Shown: piece by piece, positions 47,691 through 58,502 of the stretch
Position numbering within the stretch: the stretch's first letter is position 1
Layout of the letters: each line of letters opens with the position of its first letter
Assembly (NCBI GenBank): GCA_012932295.1
Contig: JAAONU010000001.1
Coordinates: 54,143,958-54,207,957 of the forward strand
Source of the DNA: Cyclina sinensis
Lineage: Eukaryota > Mollusca > Bivalvia > Venerida > Veneridae
Length of the DNA: 64,000 nt
Reading direction: 5' to 3'
The notes under the pieces: model-generated
Told to the model about the DNA's origin: nothing
Databases searched by the model: none
The model's input: only the letters and a program-made list of their open reading frames with translations
Translations under genes and position numbers: made by a program

Positions 47691-48892
47691 GCAGTTTAAT
47701 CGATTTTCAAAAGCATTCGTAACCTTCTCTTCAGAATATTAATTTCAGATGATGACGATTACATTCGGATGATGATGCATAGCCGTGCTTTCTTAAGGCT
47801 TTACTTATAAGTCCTTCAATATTACATGTTCACCTAAGTATTAGAATATTTGTTTGTTAAGTTGTGAACCTTTATTTTTCGGATTCTTTAAAAAAAAAAA
47901 AGAAAAGAAAGGAAAATTGTATATGTTTAGATCTATCGAGAATCTTGTTAAAGTGCAAGTGCTGCACACTTATACTTCCGTTTAATCCTAGGAGCATATA
48001 CTTAATCAAAACTGTGTGCCATGTGATATTGTAAAAAGCAAACTAAGCTACAAACATATTCACCCGTCTCCAATACCACTGACTGTGGTCACGAAAGCAT
48101 TTTAAGACTACATCGGTTTAGCCCAGTCCGATCAAATTAAGGATTCAATGACAATTAACTATGATTAAAGTCGATAAAAATGTTATCATAGGGTTAAAAT
48201 AGAAATATCTTGCAATGCTTTATGAGAGAATTTTTCATAACTTTATATAGTCTAGAAACTTCAGAGTGTAGTTTAAGTTAGTATGTCCCATCCACCACAG
48301 AAACCGAGAAGAACCAAAAACAATTCACAGCAATAATAATGACAATTTACAACAACAATTTCCTGAAATATTTAAAGCTATCATGCATGACACACAGGCC
48401 TAGTAGGCTTAAAAAGTACTGACAATCAGTCTTTGTAAAATAAAGTTTATAGAAGTTGAAAAAAAAACCAATCCAAGACTGCTTATATTGTAGATAAATG
48501 TGTATTCGAATAATAGTTTATTACAAGCTTTTCAAGGACAAAGATATGCCTAGTTAGATTTATATGATCATGTTTTGAGGATGATGTGCTTACACTGATG
48601 TTTTATAAAACTGTGTAATGTCAAGTTTTAATATATCCATCACTTTCACGACCCAAAAGGAATTAATTTCAAAAACAATTGTGTAACATGCCATGCCTCA
48701 TAGACCATCATACACCATAGCGTTGTCAGTGGTAAAAAACTAGTAGTCGCCATGCCATGCTTTATTATTCAGTATCAGTGAAAGAAAAACTCTTCTTCCT
48801 ACGCGGAAATGCTAATGTTTAATAAAAGTTCGAATTCTCATGCCATCTAGCTGTAATTGGTTAGTTGAAACTAGTAGGTAAAGAATGAATAT

Positions 48893-49793
48893 CTAATCAT
48901 GATCGTCAGTGATGTCATCCATCTCAATTTCTTCCTGGTTGTCATAGCAGTTTTTCTGTAAGCAGTCAACTATCTTTTCGTGTATTAATTAAGAGGTAAG
49001 ATATTTAAACAAAGATATTCTTAGGGTTACAACTTCCAGTTCGCGTTCTTTTCCTGTATTTTTTTGTTGTGTATGCGTGTGTGTGTGTGTGTGGGGGGGG
49101 GGAGGTCTTGTCTTGTCATCTTGTTGCTTCACCCATTTCTATTATTGCTATTATTGAGATAAATGAATCTTGCAACAATCAACAGGTCACAGGTTAGAGT
49201 AGCTTAAGTAGCTTAGTGTAGCTTGGCAGTGGTTAAAGTAGCTTACCGTTACCGGTGAATGCAGTTTGCTTTTTTCCTATTGTCGTGCTAAAGTTTCTTT
49301 TCGCTTCAAACCAAAAAATGTTCAAATCAACAATTTTCTTCTTCTTGCCTTTGTATCTACTGCGCTGCTTCCATCAGATACACATGCTGCTTAAATGTTT
49401 GTTCATTTCGATTTGGTGACGCATTGTAAACCTTTGAAAAAGATTTTGCATTGCTGTGATTATGACATTCGATTTTTGTGACATGTCTTTTTCTTCTTTT
49501 CACCTTATCACAAAACATTCTAGACCATCTCCATCTTCAAGTGGTTCAAGTCACTGGCTTTAAAGCAAACCTCTCATTTCTTGATGGTCATGCGTTCGAG
49601 CCCCGCTACCGACCACTTATCTGAGAAAGTTGGCAATTTCTTATGAAGAATTCGTTTTGTAATGAGTATCAAAACCTCTTTCTGCAACTTTTGCGCTTGC
49701 TGTAGTCTTCTGTTTCCGTCGTGATCTCTTCAAAACGACCACTTTTTGTTTCTTATGACACCATCAATCGGGATGTGTCTTTCTGTTACATCA
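48893..49793 (-). pseudogene. Degraded copy of the lysine-rich protein gene (unit 3, copy b)
   Basis: It starts at a stop equivalent to that of the intact gene (TCTAATCATGATCGTCAGTG at 48892) and follows the acidic C-terminus, then worn basic-body scraps. It ends with CTTCTGTTTCCGTCGTGATC and TTCTTATGACACCATC at 49710-49770. A SINE head is nested at 49531-49640 and a GT/G microsatellite at 49077-49102. Confidence 0.65.
49077..49102. repeat. (GT)n followed by a G run
   Basis: Eight GT dinucleotides and then ten G. It is absent from the paralogous stretch near 34560, so it is a local expansion. Confidence 0.9.
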
Positions 49794-50902
49794 CAACTTG
49801 AAATATTTGTTGTTTCTTAAAACAAATATGCGCAAACCATATCGTCCTTTTTTCTTTTTTATTCTGTGATACATTTCTTTGCTACTCTCTGTCACATCGC
49901 TTGACGGTAAACTGATTCAAATGTACGGTTTTCAAAGTTCAATCATTCTTGGAAAATGGTTACAAAGTATCATAACTTTGTAGAATGAAAAAAATAACGT
50001 GAAAACTTATTTTTCGGAGTGGCTGTCTAACCTCACTTCTGACCTATTTAGAGAGGATGACATGAAACAATGCCGGATGAATATTTTGGTGGATATTCCT
50101 AAATGTAATGAAAAAAAGTTACGCACCATTATATTATTTGTGGAGATGACAAATAGCTTAAAATTATGCTTCGCATTTACGAAATTTAGATAAAGAAAGC
50201 TTACTGAATAACATTTCTTCGATAATTATATTGCACCTTTCTTAGATGCACGTTGAAACCTGTTTCGGGCCGAAGAAAAATAAATATATGTACAAAAGAT
50301 ATAATTTTCCTCAGTTGAATGAACGTGAATCAGAGGAAAATTAGTTTTCATTGGTAGAATAAAGCATCCGATTACGAAGATTTTGCACGAAGTTTTCGTA
50401 TTAAAGTATTTGAGAGTAATGGGTACTCGGCTTTGGACGATTGACTAGGCACTTCCCACTTGAAAAATAAAAATTGGCAAGAAATATTGCTGGCATTTCT
50501 TTTTGTAATTGTTTTTTATCCATCTAGATGTGTATTATTTCGTATGATTACATGTATTTTATGATCTGAATTTAAGAATATTTCTTTTGTGTTAAAGTGA
50601 ATAACAATATATTTGGCAAAAATGTATGTTTTGTTACATGTTATGATTGAGAATATAAATGTAATGTACTACACAATTCACAGTGATCGTCCAAGCGCTT
50701 CTTACATATATTACAATATGAAATAGTATTATAGTGTTTGTTCGGATGTAATACGAGTTTAGAGGAATAACACATGCCCCGTACTTTTAATCCCATCAAC
50801 GCCGTCCATATCTTTAAAAGGTTTTTCTTGTTTCTTCACATGGTGACCGTTTTAATGAAAACATTTAATATTTGTGTATCATGATATAATTGATTCCCTA
50901 TT

Positions 50903-52169
50903 TATGCCCTAGAACGGAGGCATATATTTTCTGAATTGTCTGTAAGTTTGTCAGTATGTCCGCTTTTTATCCGGTCCATAACTTTTTCAGTCATACGTGA
51001 ATTTTAAAATAATTTTGCAGAAGTGTGTGGCACATTGAGACAATGTGTCACATGTAAGACCCTGGTTAATAGGTCAAAGGTCAAGGTCAAACTTGGACTT
51101 GAAAGGAAATTTTCATAAAAATGTATTGATGGTCGTGTCCAGTCAACAATTCTGTCATTCCTGGATGTATTTTAAAATGACTTGGCATAAATGTGTTGAA
51201 CATGACGAAAACGGGATTTGTGCAAGAATCACGTGTCCAGCTTAAAGGTCAAGGTCACACCTGTACGTCCAAAGTCATAATATTAATATTTCATAAAAGG
51301 GCCTTGATGGTCGTGTCCGGTCAACAAGTCTGTCATTCCTGGATATATTTTAAAATGACTTGGCATACATTTGTTGGACATGATGACAATGTGTCGCGCA
51401 CAAGAATGAGGTGTCCAGCTCAGAGCACAAGGTCACACTTCTACGTCCAGTCACGATATGAATATTTCATAAAAGTGCATTTAAGGTCATGTCCGATCAA
51501 CAGTTCGTACATCCCAGGATGGATTTTTAAATGACTTGGCATAAATGTGTTAGACATGCTGACGACATATCGCACGAAAATATTCAAGATACGTAGATGG
51601 ATTTTTTAAATATAATAATTGGTAAATGTGTTGAAAATTGAGACAATCCTAGATTTGTAGCTTAAAGGTTCAGGTCACACTTAACTGGAAAGGATTTTTG
51701 TCGTAAAAATACATTGATGGTTGTTCCGGTCAACAATATTGTTATTCATGAATGCCTACTTTGGATGCTCTCATGTATGTTTAATTCTTTTGTTGTTTGT
51801 TGTCATTTGTGATAATTACTATCAGCATAATCATTTATGATATTACAAATTTAACAGTGGGAAAACGCATCTATTTCCTATGCTCGCAAAAATGATACAA
51901 ATTAAAAATAAATGATACAGTGATCAGATATAAAAAGGTGCTTGTGCTTTGGCTGACACCAGCAATTTCACAGACAGGTAGCCTCCAAACTGTAAACATG
52001 TTTAGTAGTTTATGTTTTATTAAACTTGTGCCTACTCCAACCTACTGACATGTGTTTGTTAACATTCCTTTCTCCTTTCACACTTCTTCTTTCACACTTT
52101 CCTATACTCTCTGGCCTTCATTTCCAGTGAAAAACATGTTCTTGTCCTAAGTATGGCTTCGGGGGCATA
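50903..52169. mobile_element. ATGCCCCCGA-family element (copy 2, both ends present)
   Basis: The left end TATGCCCTAGAACGGAGGCA and the right end GGCTTCGGGGGCATA are inverted. Inside are about three units of 176-178 bp at 51116, 51294 and 51470, marked by TTGATGGTCGTGTCCGGTCA, and AAGGTCAAGGTCACAC motifs. It spans 1.27 kb with no transposase. It is shared with unit 2 (37295), so the insertion predates that duplication. Confidence 0.8.
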
Positions 52170-52873
52170 TGTCCGTTCACAACGTCAGGTCTTGTTTTAA
52201 CCTAATGAAATTCTTTTTTATTTTACCGATTGCATAATAAAGATTCTCATTTTAACTAACGGCTATGTGGTACTTTTCTGGTTCCTGTAAAACAGATGAA
52301 ATATCATAGGCTTGAAAAAGTCTTTCGAGGAAAAGCCTGTGGGGAAAGTGTCAAGTATTCGCCTGGTACAAAACTTATTTGTTGAAAACGTTTAGATATC
52401 GTTTTCATCAGTAGGCATATGATATGCATATGCATATACATGTATGACAAGTACGTCTTTGTGGCAATTTAAAAGTTCAAACCTGGAATTTAAAACGGGT
52501 AAATGAAGTAAAGATGCTGAAAACTACTGCCAATTCTGTTCTGTAGGAAGTGTTACTTATCTTATATTTGCAATAAAGTAATCCAATTTTTGCATTCATT
52601 TCACATTAAACGCTAAAAAACATCATGCCCTGTCGTAAAAAAGCTAAGATCATTAGCAAAGGGACTTATATTTTTTATCATTTCTGTTACAGGTAGTTGT
52701 TCATTTGTTAAATCTGTTCCATGAATACCGCATGGATAGTTACTTTCTTGTATCATTGAAGAGCAACACAAATTTTGTTGTTTATACAATGTATACGACT
52801 TTAATTCTATATATAATTTTACTATATCATTAACAATCGGTCATAAGTGCAACAATTGTCACCAAATATAATA
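52170..52873. other. 3' flank of receptor copy 3: no gene seen
   Basis: AT-rich. The last 120 bp aligns with the stretch before the stop of copies 1 and 2 (GTGCAACAATTGTCACC). Presumably this includes the 3' UTR. No clear poly-A signal can be chosen among several AATAAA-like strings. Confidence 0.5.
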
Positions 52874-55114
52874 TCATAATATACCTGTTAAATACCATGA
52901 TCTTATAGACTTCAGTTTTAATGCTGTTCTTGTTTCAGAGGTCCAAGATAGCACATCGACATCGAAGTTCCAACGAAGTGGTTCTGGAAGACGTGATTTG
53001 TCGTCAAATTTGATGAAAAGAACGTCATGTTTTCCTTTTCTCTCTTCGTACAACATTGGCATTATCAAATGTTCAAGTTGTAGAGAACTACACTGTACAT
53101 TGTTCATGTACTCTTGCGATAAAACAACAATAATTTTCCGGCTATGGCTAAATGCATCATCATATAACTTAAAAATATTTTTTCCTGGTTGAAAATCCCG
53201 ATCTGGCACGCATACGTTTAGTTTGCAATCTTCTTCTAGATATTGTGCGAGAACGTCAGATACAAATTCATTCTCTGTCTCCGAATGGGAAATTACAATG
53301 TCAGAAGTCACATAAGACAAGGCTTCATGTGGCTCAGAATGTTGTTGAAGCGCATGATGAAACACATATCGTCTTACTGGTACCCTGATACACCATTCGA
53401 AATACAGATTTATAAATACTGTCACTAACACCGTCATCATGACAAAGATTATGGTGGTAAAGAAAACTTGGATAAGATTTGCAAGTGTAAACACCTTTTC
53501 TTCGTTTGCAATTATAAAATCAAGAAGTTCATTGATTTTTACCTCGAGTACAGCCAAATCGGTGCCATTCAAAATAAGATTTTCTATATTTTCATATAAG
53601 TGGTGATCGTCAAAGTAGCGAAATAAAGACACCTTTGAATATGGCAAGACAATAATAGTAAATGGGTGTTGGAATTCTAATAGTCTGTAAGTATGAGATT
53701 TTAAGTATACGCCTCTTCGAAATAACAGACGATGAATGCCGAACCCTTTACTGCACATACAGTAAGAAATGATTGCAGTGTATCTATCAAGATCGCCAAA
53801 ATCTATAGCATAGAAGAAAGGCAGTCCTTTGTCATCTATATTATCAATATTCTTAAAGTCAAGCATCCTATAAAACTTTGACCCAACGGAACATACTTGA
53901 GAATTGTATCCGTCACACGCTTCACCAAGTAGTCTGTTGTTAATTGAGTATTCAACCGAAATATCGTCGCTTTGAAATGTATGATAGAAAAAGTAGCCAG
54001 CAGAAAAAATGAAACTTCCAACTGTTCTGTACATAACTTTCGTCTCTGTACACATCATTCTAAGTTGATAAACAGATACTACTAGTATATAAAATTTTTT
54101 TATCTGTTCCCGTTCTAGACTTTTTACAATCTGACTGTCGGGCGTTTCAGTTAAGATTGCACATTCGTATTTTCCAAAGTCGTGGTCATGCAACAGCTGT
54201 ATTCTTAGATTTGATTCCACAAAATACCATATTCCATCTCCTGTATCATTTATACGTGTGACATTTGGTGTGATTGTATACCTGTTATTTTTCTTTAAAC
54301 GTTTTTCTTCCTTTAACCAAATAGTTTGAAACGAGGTTGAATTTCTGTACTTGAAACTGCAAGAAAATTCAACATCCTCCCCATAATACCTAGCGACTGA
54401 TATATTGTAGTATGGTAAAGATTTACTAGTAAGTTTCATTGTGCTTGCCAAAGTGAATTTCCCGTTAGTATTTTGAATGTACGTTTTTTCAATAAAAGCT
54501 GTATAGTTCGGGGTTTTCTCGAGTTTTAAAGGCACGATGTATCCAGCTGGAAAATCTTTTTCTAAGTCTGCCCTAAACGTATACTGAAAATTGTCAGTAA
54601 AAAACAAATAAAGCGATGCTATAAATGTTGTGCAAAAGAATTCCAAAATAATGATTAGAGCAACCGCTTGGAAACTCAAATACGCCATGAAAGTTATGCC
54701 TTTAAACAGCGTCATGTGCAAGTACCTAGCATACATGTACAGAAAAGAGGTCACACACAATATCTCGTTTTTGATACAGTTGTAAATAGACGCCAAATCC
54801 ATGAATGGTACTGCGTGCTCGGCTAAAAATCGCCTTCTATGTTCATCAGAAAGTTGTGTATAAATAATACACAGATTAGTAATAAAAAGAACAGATTCGA
54901 AGGCTTCAACCGTTTTGTTGATTTGTAAAAGTGAGCCCTGACTATTCCTGGTATGTCCAATGGAAAGCCACCCAAAAGCGTATGACAGAACATAAGCCAA
55001 CAAAAAACTGATGTCAATGTTGCCATGCCCTGCAGTATCATGAGACCACAAAATTAGAAGTACAAAAGCGACTGGGCCACAGGCTTTCACTAACAGCGCG
55101 TTAAAAAGTTTCAT
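52874..55114 (-). CDS. TIR-domain membrane receptor with N-terminal hydrophobic block and Ig ectodomain (copy 3, intact)
   Basis: One open frame of 746 residues, about four-fifths identical to copy 2 and with the same plan. Hydrophobic segments lie at about 8-24, 34-52, 115-130 and 137-158. The Ig-like domain has the F-G-K-Y-E-C motif, followed by a Cys-rich beta region, one strong span at about 546-571 and a C-terminal TIR of about 140 residues. The BB-loop motif is the canonical RDFQPGK, where copies 1 and 2 have Gln at the Pro position. The ectodomain differs most just after the Ig domain (LTETPDSQIVKSLE against LTSVARIDRFLQ in copy 2). The start is set by homology of MKLFNALLVKACGPVAF with the other copies. 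The role is inferred as innate recognition; the ligand is unknown. Confidence 0.9.
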   Translation of the reverse strand: MKLFNALLVKACGPVAFVLLILWSHDTAGHGNIDISFLLAYVLSYAFGWLSIGHTRNSQGSLLQINKTVEAFESVLFITNLCIIYTQLSDEHRRRFLAEHAVPFMDLASIYNCIKNEILCVTSFLYMYARYLHMTLFKGITFMAYLSFQAVALIIILEFFCTTFIASLYLFFTDNFQYTFRADLEKDFPAGYIVPLKLEKTPNYTAFIEKTYIQNTNGKFTLASTMKLTSKSLPYYNISVARYYGEDVEFSCSFKYRNSTSFQTIWLKEEKRLKKNNRYTITPNVTRINDTGDGIWYFVESNLRIQLLHDHDFGKYECAILTETPDSQIVKSLEREQIKKFYILVVSVYQLRMMCTETKVMYRTVGSFIFSAGYFFYHTFQSDDISVEYSINNRLLGEACDGYNSQVCSVGSKFYRMLDFKNIDNIDDKGLPFFYAIDFGDLDRYTAIISYCMCSKGFGIHRLLFRRGVYLKSHTYRLLEFQHPFTIIVLPYSKVSLFRYFDDHHLYENIENLILNGTDLAVLEVKINELLDFIIANEEKVFTLANLIQVFFTTIIFVMMTVLVTVFINLYFEWCIRVPVRRYVFHHALQQHSEPHEALSYVTSDIVISHSETENEFVSDVLAQYLEEDCKLNVCVPDRDFQPGKNIFKLYDDAFSHSRKIIVVLSQEYMNNVQCSSLQLEHLIMPMLYEERKGKHDVLFIKFDDKSRLPEPLRWNFDVDVLSWTSETRTALKLKSIRSWYLTGIL

Positions 55115-56801
55115 ATTGTATATTGACTAGACAGTCCAACACATCACTGTCAAGCCGTTGACAATAGTCACTTCCAAAATGGTGTAGAAATGCTATGTTT
55201 TCTCTGTTTGCATCCTTACTGAAATATGCATCAGAATGACAAGGACCAAGATCGTAATCATCACAAGTATTTCCAAAGTCCTATATATTTTAAAAACAAG
55301 AACACTTCCGCATCTTCGTAAGTATGCACATGCTCACCTGCAACATATATACATATATATTATAAATTTTCATGCCAGTCATGAACATGAAGTTCTTTCA
55401 TGTTTTGAATTGACTACTACGGTTTTAAAAGCTTTATATGTGAAACCACAAGGCATAGTGTTTTGTATACTGTATTGTCGACTAGTCTTCTACTGAAGTT
55501 GCTAATGATATCTTCACATCTGAGATATACTAGCACTTTTGTTGTAGTTCAGTATCACTGTAAATGCTAGTTGACGAAAATGCAGTCCAGCCAGCGATGT
55601 TTAAACTTTGGCTTGGAATACCGTGACTCTGATAACCAATCCTTCATTTGTGTTCTCTCGTTTAACAGAATGAGTGATGAACTTTAGAATCAGGAAATAT
55701 TTCTTGCAATATTATCAGAATCTAACTTTTTTAAAAATTAATGAGAATCTACCACAATGAACTAAGAGATAGAAATTTTGTAAAATAAAAATATCCAAAA
55801 TCTAATCTAATTCTGACTTCTAGATCTGTTTGCTTGCATTTTAACCTTATTTCGAAATACGAAGCCTATTTCACACATGAGCGATTTTGCGTAGGTGTAT
55901 GATACAGGCCCATCAATACCTCTCTTTTTATAGGGTTTTCTCTTGAGTAAACGGTCAGAGTAAAACATTCACAAACGATTTCTATATGGTGAATGATTTA
56001 GGCTAGCCATGATTGAATACCCGACGCTCTCTTAGGTAACAAAAAGTGGAAGTTATTTTTAAAAAACTAGACTTAAATTAGGCCTCCTAAATCTACAAAC
56101 GCTTACAGTTACTGTGAAAATGTTCAGTTGAATAATCGTGACTTTTTTAAGAGTAAGCGTTTCAATTAAATTTGTAGAAGTTAAATAACAAATAACATAT
56201 TGGAACATATTCTATACCGGTGGGTGTCAATTTTATGCCTAAAACTCATTGAAAAATATCAATCAATAAACTTGTATTCATATTTGTGGAATAAACCACG
56301 GTTTGCGTAACATGTAAACTAGATGAAATTATCTATTTTACTTATTATCGAAATACATATTTGTCGAGGTCTTTAGTTTTAGTAATATTTTTCTTGTCGA
56401 AATCTCCTGACAACAATAAAGTATCGAAACTGAATTTAGGGTGATAAGAAATGATTTTCCTTTCTTTTGAAAACTGAAATTTCATTTTAGTGACTGAATT
56501 TTAAATCAGTCACAAGAGCTATAGTCATAATACTTGCAAAACTATGATATACTCACATTCAATATTCCTTTAAAAGAAAATGTATCTTATCCTAGTCAAG
56601 TTATATGCACTCTTCACACGTACCTGATTTGTAGAATACGCAGATAAACTATTTTGACAGTGTAATATCGATTGATTTAAACACTTGTAAGAAGTAAAAT
56701 ATGTATTATATATTTCCCAATAAGAACAAATGCAAATGACCAAGTGTTAACTTTATTTTGTTTTAAAGTTGGCAGTTTTACTCCAGTAAGAGACGGAATA
56801 T
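55115..56801. promoter_or_regulatory. 5' flank of receptor copy 3 and spacer to the lysine-rich gene
   Basis: 55115-56400 aligns with the other receptor flanks, including the likely 5'-UTR acceptor (TTGCAG before GTGAGCATGTG, exon end 55337). At about 56640-56660 the sequence GCAGATAAACTATTTTGACA is the empty site of the Tc1 element seen at 29760 and 42194. No gene lies in this spacer. Confidence 0.5.
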
Positions 56802-58013
56802 CTAATCGTGATCGTCAATGATATCATCCATGTCAATTTCTTCCCAGTCATCCCAGCAGTACTTGCGACAACAGTCAAGATGCTTTTCATATGCTAATTC
56901 AAAGGTAAGATACTTGAGCAAAGATATTCTTAGCGGCTCTACCACTTCCTGTTCTCGCTCAATCTTTGCAACCTTCAGTTTTCTCTTTCTTATCTGTGGC
57001 ATTTTCTTGGCTGACTTTCTCGTAGCCATAACTTTCTTCTTGCATTTATTCTTGCCTTTATTTTCTTTTCGCTTCTTTGCTAAAGATCGCTTCAACGCAA
57101 GTTTTTTCTTCGCTGCTTTCTTCATACGCGCGTTGTTTCGTGCTTTCTTCTGTTTGCTTTTTGATGTTGCCTTGCAAGTTTTGTTACCTGCTTTTTTAAC
57201 CTTGATTTTAATAGTCTTAGTCTTAGACGAAACGCTTCGTTTCCGGGCTGGCTTCTTTGAAACTTTGCGTTTAGTCTTAGCTTTAGCGGTTACGCTTCGT
57301 TTCCGAGCAGGCTTAACCTTTGGAAGTTTACGCTTTGATTTTACGCTACTGTGATGACGTTTGCTTTTCGTGGTATATCCTTTCTTTCCTCTTGTACCCT
57401 TACTACTGGACACTTTTCGTTTCTTTGTGCTCTTAGCGGGTACATTTTTGGAATCACTACGTTTTCTTTTTCTGCTGCTTGTGTGTTTTGCAAAGTTTTT
57501 ACCATTCGATCGCGATTTCTTCGCAACAACCACTTTTCGATCCTTCTTCTTATGACATTTTTCATCGAGTTGTTTTTTCCCGTTACATCGCGACCCAACA
57601 GATTTACTCTTCCGTAACACAAAATCACTTCGTCTAACCGACTTGCACTGGTCATCCCTGTCCATACAGTTATCATTTTTATCCAGTTCAACAGCTTCTG
57701 TAATATTTAAACACACATCCATCTTTTCGCTACTGTTTGTCTCATCTCCGGAAGGTTTTGTCAGGATACTCTGTCCGCTATCTTTATCCACGAAATGTTC
57801 GTCCGTTGGAGATTGTGTCTTTTGCCCGGTACATGGATACGGTACTTTTCTGAGGATGGACTTCTTATGACGATACTTCTTTTTCAGTTTGGTAACGGGA
57901 CTTTTTAGTCTTTTAGGTTCCAAAGAAGGTACTTCTTCGGGTTCGTCGGGAAGTGTGAACCTAACGCGTTTATTATTTTTCCGACTCGGATCTGCGTTTG
58001 GTAGAATTTCCAT
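56802..58013 (-). CDS. Lysine/arginine-rich probable nuclear protein (only intact copy)
   Basis: A 403-residue frame. Residues 1-50 include KRVRFTLPDEPEE, whose RVRF fits the PP1-docking RVxF motif. Residues 55-130 are mixed and acidic. Residues 130-350 are a very basic body rich in KK, KR and SK, with two related repeats PARKRSVTAKAKTKRKVSKK and PARKRSVSSKTKTIK, reminiscent of linker-histone tails or protamine-like proteins. The C-terminus is the opposite: FELAYEKHLDCCRKYCWDDW followed by an acidic EEIDMDDIIDDHD end. There is no globular H1 domain, so it is not a classical histone H1. Nuclear or nucleolar DNA/RNA binding is inferred from composition. Five degraded copies lie in the window. 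An acceptor (TTTTTCCAG) ends at 58045, so a 5' exon exists. Confidence 0.8.
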   Translation of the reverse strand: MEILPNADPSRKNNKRVRFTLPDEPEEVPSLEPKRLKSPVTKLKKKYRHKKSILRKVPYPCTGQKTQSPTDEHFVDKDSGQSILTKPSGDETNSSEKMDVCLNITEAVELDKNDNCMDRDDQCKSVRRSDFVLRKSKSVGSRCNGKKQLDEKCHKKKDRKVVVAKKSRSNGKNFAKHTSSRKRKRSDSKNVPAKSTKKRKVSSSKGTRGKKGYTTKSKRHHSSVKSKRKLPKVKPARKRSVTAKAKTKRKVSKKPARKRSVSSKTKTIKIKVKKAGNKTCKATSKSKQKKARNNARMKKAAKKKLALKRSLAKKRKENKGKNKCKKKVMATRKSAKKMPQIRKRKLKVAKIEREQEVVEPLRISLLKYLTFELAYEKHLDCCRKYCWDDWEEIDMDDIIDDHD

Positions 58014-58502
58014 GGAAACAAGCTGGCTTGATAAATTAATGACATCTGGAAAAAGACGTTCATAAAACAGAATTGTTCAGTACACGACATTACACTATCG
58101 AGAGTTACAGCTGAACCGAGTTATATTTAGATTGTTTATAGCAGAAATAGATTTTTGATATTTCGTTGAGTGAGGTTTAACTAGTGTTTTGTTCATTTCG
58201 AAATATGGTGAGTCTAACATGTATAAGTTCAAACAAGGACTATTTTTGCAAACCAAAAGTGCGAAACCTAAAAGCAAACAAGACTCTCCAGTCTTTGAAC
58301 TCTGCAAACGATTTCTCTAGAGACTAAACTCTTAAGAAATGACGGCCTATTTTTCATGCATCTGACACTGCAGATAAGAGTATATTTGTCCTCAATCCTG
58401 CAATCAGTTTGTTCCGTGGAAGCACCTTTAAACATGTGGTCGCCTGATCAAGTTCAGATATTATATATTGTATATTTTTCCTTATTAAAGAAGAACATTT
58501 AC

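Noticed and set aside
56818..57354. 178-codon plus-strand frame, very rich in Phe, Leu and Ser
   Set aside because: It is the antisense shadow of the lysine-rich gene: Lys codons read backwards give Phe and Leu. The minus frame has the start, stop, paralogues and sensible composition.
56802..58013. Calling the lysine-rich gene histone H1
   Set aside because: Composition resembles an H1 tail, but no winged-helix globular domain is present and the C-terminus is acidic.
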